Source: an uncultured Clostridia bacterium
GTDB taxonomy: Bacteria > Bacillota > Clostridia > Christensenellales > Borkfalkiaceae
Reading direction: 5' to 3'
Assembly: GCA_934249215.1 (NCBI GenBank)
Contig: CAKQKN010000025.1
Location: 1 to 18,955 of the forward strand
Length of the DNA: 18,955 bases
Part shown: in pieces, positions 15,434-18,955 of the stretch
How positions within the stretch are numbered: position 1 is the first letter of the stretch
Layout of the letters: each line of letters starts with the position of its first letter
Program-made: the position numbers and the translations under genes
The notes under the pieces: generated by a model
The model's input: only the letters and a program-made list of their open reading frames with translations
Told to the model about the DNA's origin: nothing
Databases searched by the model: none

Positions 15434-16241
15434 ATTCATGCTCCTTATGCGCCTTTCGGTATTCGTTCGGCGTTACTCCGAAAATTTGTCTGAATCTGTA
15501 ATGAAAATTCTTTACGTCCGAAAAACCGATACGCAAACATATTTCTTGAATGGAATAATCGGTTTCCACGATCATTTTGCACGCTTGCTCCACTCTGTAT
15601 CGCAAAAGATACTCGATCAGCGAAGTATTTCGTTCTTCCCTGAATATCTTCTGAAGATATCCGCTCGTCACGCCGACGTTCGTCGCGATGGTGTCAAGCT
15701 TGATTTTCTCGTTGTAATGCTCGTGAATGAATTTAGTCGCTTCGTTGACGTAATCTTCCTTATATTTCTTCTTTTTGACTCTGTTTTTCTCGGATGCGCA
15801 TTCCAAAAAATCAGCCAGAATTAAGTGAATCAGTCCTTTGATTCGCAAATCGAATTTGCCCTGTTTGTTTTCGTACTCCGTGAGGACCTTATATATAAGA
15901 CAAACCAGTTCGTCGTCCGGCGAAGTTTTGATCACAAGCTCGGGATCTAACTGAGAATAATCGAAATCGACGACGCTTTTTTCGAAGATGACGTTAACGA
16001 TCCTGAATTTCTCTTCCGCGCACATAGGAATGATGGAATGCTCCGCGTCGTTTGCGATGATAAACACGTCTCCGCTTTTAAGCTTCATCGCTTTATTGTT
16101 CAATTTTTGAACTCCGTTTCCGCTCTCGATATACACGACCTCGACGAACGAATGGCTATGCGCCAAAACGGACTCGTAGCCGACGCTGCGATTTGTGGCA
16201 AACGGATATTCCGAATTGAACATTTTCATATTAAATATCAT
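15426..16241 (-). CDS. AraC-family transcriptional regulator with cupin sensor domain
   Basis: 271 aa. The N-terminal AraC-type cupin (about 15-90) includes HSHSFVEVVYIESG (28-41) and KSGDVFIIAND (55-65), which would bind the inducing sugar. A linker helix region is followed by two helix-turn-helix motifs (about 163-264), with the signature SIQEICLRIGFSDVKNFHYRF and VTPNEYRK close to the end, as in AraC/XylS proteins. It is the second gene of the operon, 3 nt after the GH78 stop with a weak GGTGG site, and overlaps the permease gene. It most likely activates the promoter at 18271-18299 in response to a degradation product, which would make the operon self-amplifying (inference). Starts at the fifth or seventh codon are possible but have no ribosome site. 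Confidence 0.95.
   Translation of the reverse strand: MIFNMKMFNSEYPFATNRSVGYESVLAHSHSFVEVVYIESGNGVQKLNNKAMKLKSGDVFIIANDAEHSIIPMCAEEKFRIVNVIFEKSVVDFDYSQLDPELVIKTSPDDELVCLIYKVLTEYENKQGKFDLRIKGLIHLILADFLECASEKNRVKKKKYKEDYVNEATKFIHEHYNEKIKLDTIATNVGVTSGYLQKIFREERNTSLIEYLLRYRVEQACKMIVETDYSIQEICLRIGFSDVKNFHYRFRQIFGVTPNEYRKAHKEHEYE
15441..15446 (-). promoter_or_regulatory. Ribosome binding site fixing the LplB-type permease start
   Basis: AAGGAG on the minus strand inside the 3' end of the AraC gene, 7 nt from ATG 15433 and 1 nt from ATG 15439, favouring the shorter protein. Confidence 0.75.
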
Positions 16242-16244
16242 TTT

Positions 16245-18233
16245 TTATCCACCCGCTTTTATTTTTTCCCCGCCTTTGACGTAATATGCTTTGCCTTTCC
16301 ACGTCAGCGTGCCGGACAACGTATCGCTATATAATTCAACGTAGTCTTCGGTGACCGTCAACGTCAGAAATCCTTTGCAAAGGGGAATCGACGCTTCGTA
16401 AACCTTCAGACCGCCCGTTTGCGGACAAACGGAAAAAGTGCGTCCCTGATTTTCGGGTTTAAGCCCGATCAGGTATCTTCCGATCAGATACAACGGACTC
16501 GCTCCCCATGCATGGCAAAGGCTCTTCCCGTATTTTCTGCCGTACATAGCGTATTTTTCGTTCCCTTTCTGACTTTTGTCGAACGTTTCCCAGAACGAAG
16601 TCGCGCCCTCGTCTATCATTCCGCCCCAATACTCGTCGATAACGCTCATTACGTACTCCGTTTCGCCGGATTTCATAAGAGCCGCAAGTTCATAAAACTT
16701 CATATACGGGGTGGTCAACGCCTGAACTTCGTCCGATTTCAGAACTTTTTCGGTGATGATCGCTTTCCGGTCTTCGCCGCATACGTCATAAAGAATGGCG
16801 AACATGTTTGCATATCTCAATATTTTTCCGTCGGACGCGCCGTTTTTGAACGAATGAACGTAACCGCCCTTTTCTTCGTCCCAGAATTTTTCGATCGCAA
16901 GAGAAACTTTATCGAACAGTTTTTCATATCTTTCGGCTTTTTCGTCAATACCTGATTTGCGCGCAAGCAAAGATATTTTTTTAAGGCACACCGAATAAAG
17001 GATTTGTTCGAAACAAACTTCGCCGGTGTTATCCAGCCCGTTCGCCCAATCGATGAAAACCCAATCGTCCGGTTTCCCTTCCGACAGTCCGTTTGCGTTC
17101 GTCCGCGATATACAATATTCCAGAACTTCGACGGCTTTGTGGAATTCTCTTTTCAAAAACTCCTCGTCGCCCGTATAATCGTAGTAATCGCAAAAACCCA
17201 ATATCCAGAAGAACGTATAATCGAGGATATGATTCATATGCTGATCAAACGGGGGCTTCCCGAAAAGGGCGGTCATCGTCCGACGAACGACGTCCTTGTC
17301 GAAAAAACTGTAATAGTTCATCAAATACCCTTGATACGCGTCGCCCGACCATATCCAGCGATCCCTTTTAATCCCGTCGATGATAAATTCGCGAAGATTG
17401 AGAGAAAGCGTGTATAACGCCGTTTCATATATTTTATTAAGCAGTTGATCGGAGGAGCGAAAACAGGACTTTCGCGGGGTCGGGAGATACTCGAACAACG
17501 CTTCCAAAACCACCTCGCTATCCATATCCAACGTTAAATATCTGAACGCTTTGGCTATATCCGTAACAAAGCCGTTCGAAACGTTTTCTATTTTCGTTAT
17601 CAACTCGCAATTTTCGTTGTCAAGCGCTTCATCTTCCGATTCACCATAGTAAATACAGCTTTTTTCCATCGTCCGCGGAAGAGAAGAAAAGCGAACGTAA
17701 GCGAATATTTCTTTCCCGAAATCATACACGATTTTTCCGTTCTTTTCGTAAACGCGAACGGGTTTAAGCGCAAGCACGGGCAATTTTACGTTATTCGGCG
17801 TGCTGTCGCCGTATATAAGCGTATCGTTATACGCCGCAGGCAACAATTTGTGATCGTTACAGGTCACGAACCAGTTTTCGCCCGACGGACAGGTTCGGGA
17901 ATCGACTTTCAGCGCCGGCAATCCGTTTTTGTTATATACCGAAACGACGATACGATGTTTTCCCTTTTTTACCGCTAGAGTTCCGTCAAAACCATACACG
18001 TATTTTCCGTCGAGTTCAACGTTAAACTGCCCCTCGACTTCTATTTTCATAACTTCATCTTGCAAAAAATCCGCTTCTTTTATAAATTTGACGTTCCTGT
18101 AAGGCAGCGATTCTTTCCAAAAAGGGGGAATTATGACGTCGCGCTCGTATCTTTTTGCCATAAATTTCGAAGACAGTTCCGTTTCGAAATCATCCGGAAA
18201 CCAAATCCATTTTCCAATATTGTTTTCTGTCAT
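16245..18233 (-). CDS. GH78 alpha-L-rhamnosidase-like glycosidase, cytoplasmic
   Basis: 662 aa from the ATG at 18233, with no signal peptide. The N-terminal beta-rich part (about 1-255) precedes an (alpha/alpha)6 barrel (about 258-585) and a C-terminal beta domain (about 590-662). GH78 landmarks are DGIKRDRWIWSGD (286-298), GATSFWE (543-549, Glu549 the probable general base) and SLCHAWGASP (571-580). The classic motif DxxxxE-x6-D here reads D286, D291 and D298, so the usual general-acid Glu position is Asp. The protein is shorter than multi-domain GH78 enzymes of 900 aa or more. It would release terminal alpha-L-rhamnose from imported oligosaccharides. The frame is open to a TTG at 18266, but that codon lies at or before the predicted transcription start, so the ATG (weak AAGAGA 7 nt upstream) is preferred. 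First gene of the operon. Confidence 0.88.
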   Translation of the reverse strand: MTENNIGKWIWFPDDFETELSSKFMAKRYERDVIIPPFWKESLPYRNVKFIKEADFLQDEVMKIEVEGQFNVELDGKYVYGFDGTLAVKKGKHRIVVSVYNKNGLPALKVDSRTCPSGENWFVTCNDHKLLPAAYNDTLIYGDSTPNNVKLPVLALKPVRVYEKNGKIVYDFGKEIFAYVRFSSLPRTMEKSCIYYGESEDEALDNENCELITKIENVSNGFVTDIAKAFRYLTLDMDSEVVLEALFEYLPTPRKSCFRSSDQLLNKIYETALYTLSLNLREFIIDGIKRDRWIWSGDAYQGYLMNYYSFFDKDVVRRTMTALFGKPPFDQHMNHILDYTFFWILGFCDYYDYTGDEEFLKREFHKAVEVLEYCISRTNANGLSEGKPDDWVFIDWANGLDNTGEVCFEQILYSVCLKKISLLARKSGIDEKAERYEKLFDKVSLAIEKFWDEEKGGYVHSFKNGASDGKILRYANMFAILYDVCGEDRKAIITEKVLKSDEVQALTTPYMKFYELAALMKSGETEYVMSVIDEYWGGMIDEGATSFWETFDKSQKGNEKYAMYGRKYGKSLCHAWGASPLYLIGRYLIGLKPENQGRTFSVCPQTGGLKVYEASIPLCKGFLTLTVTEDYVELYSDTLSGTLTWKGKAYYVKGGEKIKAGG

Positions 18234-18270
18234 GAACGATTCTCTTATTATTCTTTTTTGTAGCAAGGAA

Positions 18271-18299
18271 ATTATACACTAACGATATTCACATTTCAA
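18271..18299 (-). promoter_or_regulatory. Main operon promoter, sigma-A type
   Basis: On the minus strand TTGAAA (18294-18299) and perfect TATAAT (18271-18276) are spaced by exactly 17 nt. Transcription should start near 18264, giving a leader of about 30 nt to the ATG at 18233. It is the only strong promoter seen upstream of the gene train. Confidence 0.8.
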
Positions 18300-18431
18300 T
18301 AGTAAATTCATATACAGATTTGCCGATTATTTGAAGAACGATTGACGAAAAAACCACAACGATAAACGCTTCCGTCAACAAAATCGTTTTAAAAAGTATT
18401 CAGTCAAATTCTTAAAGTCGTTCCGACTTCC
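18300..18431 (-). promoter_or_regulatory. Upstream regulatory region with inverted repeats and a cre-like site
   Basis: Non-coding, A/T-rich. It contains an inverted repeat TTGACG (18342-18347) / CGTCAA (18373-18378) with a 25-nt spacer, flanked by AACGAT (18337-18342) and ATCGTT (18383-18388). Within it, 18361-18374 reads CGGAAGCGTTTATC on the minus strand, sharing the AAGCGTTT core of catabolite-responsive elements but not all consensus positions. The site is about 60 nt above the -35, a position suited to an activator such as AraC. Binding is inferred, not shown. Confidence 0.3.
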
Positions 18432-18472
18432 ACGCAAAAAGCCCTAAACAGTAGTTTTTGGGCTTTTTGCGT
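18432..18472. terminator. Bidirectional rho-independent terminator
   Basis: A 13-bp perfect stem (ACGCAAAAAGCCC 18432-18444 with GGGCTTTTTGCGT 18460-18472) encloses a 15-nt loop that can pair further (AAAC/GTTT). The A-run before and T-run after a GC core are read the same way on either strand, so it can stop transcripts from both sides. It insulates the operon promoter from the right-hand side. Confidence 0.8.
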
Positions 18473-18492
18473 TATTTAATCATCGTCTTAAT

Positions 18493-18621
18493 GATTTTTA
18501 CATATTTTTTTTCCAAAAATACACCCGCGATTTAAAAGATCCGGAGTTCTTCCCGTCAGAAGACTGGAAAATTCTTCCCGATGAAGAAGAAAAGCCGAAA
18601 GGACTAATCACAAATGATTGA
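18493..18621 (+). pseudogene. Headless 3' coding fragment of unknown gene
   Basis: A plus-strand frame open from before 18493 ends at TGA 18619-18621 with a protein-like tail, DLKDPEFFPSEDWKILPD then EEEKPKGLITND. No ATG, GTG or TTG start precedes it in frame, and it runs back into the terminator region. It may be the 3' remnant of a deleted gene. I do not recognise the family, and at this length chance cannot be excluded. Confidence 0.25.
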
Positions 18622-18829
18622 TATAGAAAAGCGCGAGCAAAAGGAACAGAAAAAAGCAAAGACTCGTCAAAGAATGCAAGCCTATCGTCGTTGGTTTTGG
18701 GGAATAACGGAATCATTCAGGGTTCCGTATTCTAACGGTTTTACGGAAGGAAAAAACAACAAGATAGGGATTCCAATCATTATCACTAACTATTTTTGCG
18801 GGAATAAATCGGTTTTTGCAAAGCCATAA
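18614..18829 (+). pseudogene. Truncated ISL3-family transposase remnant
   Basis: The 71-aa frame contains RWFWGITESFRVPYSNGFTE followed by GKNNKI (residues 26-51). PYSNGFTEGxNNKIK is the signature around the third catalytic acidic residue of ISL3-family DDE transposases, normally followed by a KVLKRxxYGY-type sequence. Here homology stops at about 18766 and the remaining residues are unrelated, with no continuation in other frames. The first about 18 residues are a charged stretch I cannot place. The zinc-finger and the first two catalytic residues are absent. It is a dead fragment that may mark a past insertion or deletion at the locus edge. Confidence 0.6.
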
Positions 18830-18907
18830 ACGTACGGCAAGTACGATTTCGGTCGTTTGCCTTGCAAAAACCGTACCGCAAGACGGCGATTTCTTCACCG
18901 CAAAAAT
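18792..18907. repeat. Nested inverted-repeat element of about 116 bp
   Basis: Outer arms ATTTTTGCGG (18792-18801) / CCGCAAAAAT (18898-18907) are perfect over 10 bp. Inner arms CGGTTTTTGCAA (18810-18821) / TTGCAAAAACCG (18862-18873) are perfect over 12 bp. A small hairpin CGTAC/GTACG (18831-18835/18841-18845) sits inside. CGTACGGCAAG (18831-18841) recurs as CGTACCGCAAG (18872-18882). No convincing gene overlaps. It could be a dispersed MITE-like repeat or a structured RNA. Confidence 0.45.
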
Positions 18908-18934
18908 GCGTAGCACCGAAAAGAGTGCATTTTT
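18902..18934 (+). terminator. Possible weak terminator or extension of the repeat
   Basis: AAAAATGC (18902-18909) can pair with GCATTTTT (18927-18934), and GCAC (18913-18916) with GTGC (18925-18928) just before a five-T run. Stems are short and alternative, and overlap the nested repeat, so this may only be part of that element. Confidence 0.25.
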
Positions 18935-18955
18935 AGATGATTTTTCGCGAGCGTG

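Noticed and set aside
18234..18266. TTG start extending the GH78 protein by 11 residues
   Set aside because: The TTG is at or before the transcription start predicted from the TTGAAA-17-TATAAT promoter and has no ribosome site.
18478..18510. AATCAT/ATGATT hairpin followed by T-rich sequence
   Set aside because: Only six A/T-rich pairs with a 7-nt loop; too weak to call next to the strong terminator at 18432-18472.
18498..18716. Minus-strand 72-codon frame
   Set aside because: Antisense to two plus-strand fragments with better protein character; composition (Phe/Ser runs) looks like a shadow.
18713..18916. Minus-strand 67-codon frame
   Set aside because: It covers the nested inverted repeats and the ISL3 remnant on the other strand, has no ribosome site seen and no recognisable domain.
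1..18955. CRISPR arrays, tRNA or rRNA genes
   Set aside because: No regularly spaced repeats, tRNA-like cloverleaf ends or rRNA signatures were seen in reading both strands.

Overview
The window looks like part of a Bacillota genome, probably a gut-type Clostridia member. This rests on strong AGGAGG-type Shine-Dalgarno sites, family-1 lipoprotein binding proteins with LplB/LplC-type permeases, AraC/YesN-like regulation, lipoproteins, and surface proteins ending in one membrane helix plus a basic tail. The order cannot be fixed from sequence alone.

Positions 1-18266 hold one convergent-free gene train, entirely on the minus strand: eleven genes packed as a carbohydrate-utilisation operon. In transcription order (right to left) they are a cytoplasmic GH78 alpha-L-rhamnosidase-like enzyme, an AraC-family regulator, two sugar ABC permeases (the first with an extra N-terminal membrane domain), a lipoprotein solute-binding protein, a surface protein with two ConA/LamG-like modules, a lipoprotein with PKD, discoidin-like and (alpha/alpha)6-barrel domains, a cytoplasmic GH65 disaccharide phosphorylase, a small one-module ConA/LamG-like surface protein, a membrane-anchored SGNH esterase with its own ConA-like module, and a discoidin/chitobiase-C-type exported protein that runs off the left edge. 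Most junctions are overlaps (ATGA) or gaps under 30 nt. The exceptions are a 72-nt gap with small hairpins before the binding protein and a 99-nt gap with a likely internal promoter before the SGNH gene. A near-consensus sigma-A promoter (TTGAAA-17-TATAAT) lies just before the first gene.

The working model is inference. Surface lectin-like and hydrolytic proteins bind and trim a rhamnose- and/or alpha-glucose-containing glycan. The ABC importer, whose ATPase is not encoded here, takes up oligosaccharides. GH78 and GH65 then finish degradation in the cytoplasm, GH65 by phosphorolysis. The AraC protein encoded within the operon is the likely sensor-activator.

Positions 18267-18955 hold no intact gene. 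They contain the operon promoter and an upstream region with inverted repeats, a 13-bp-stem bidirectional terminator, a headless 3' coding fragment, a truncated ISL3-family transposase remnant on the plus strand, and a 116-bp nested inverted-repeat element. This looks like a recombination-scarred boundary of the locus.
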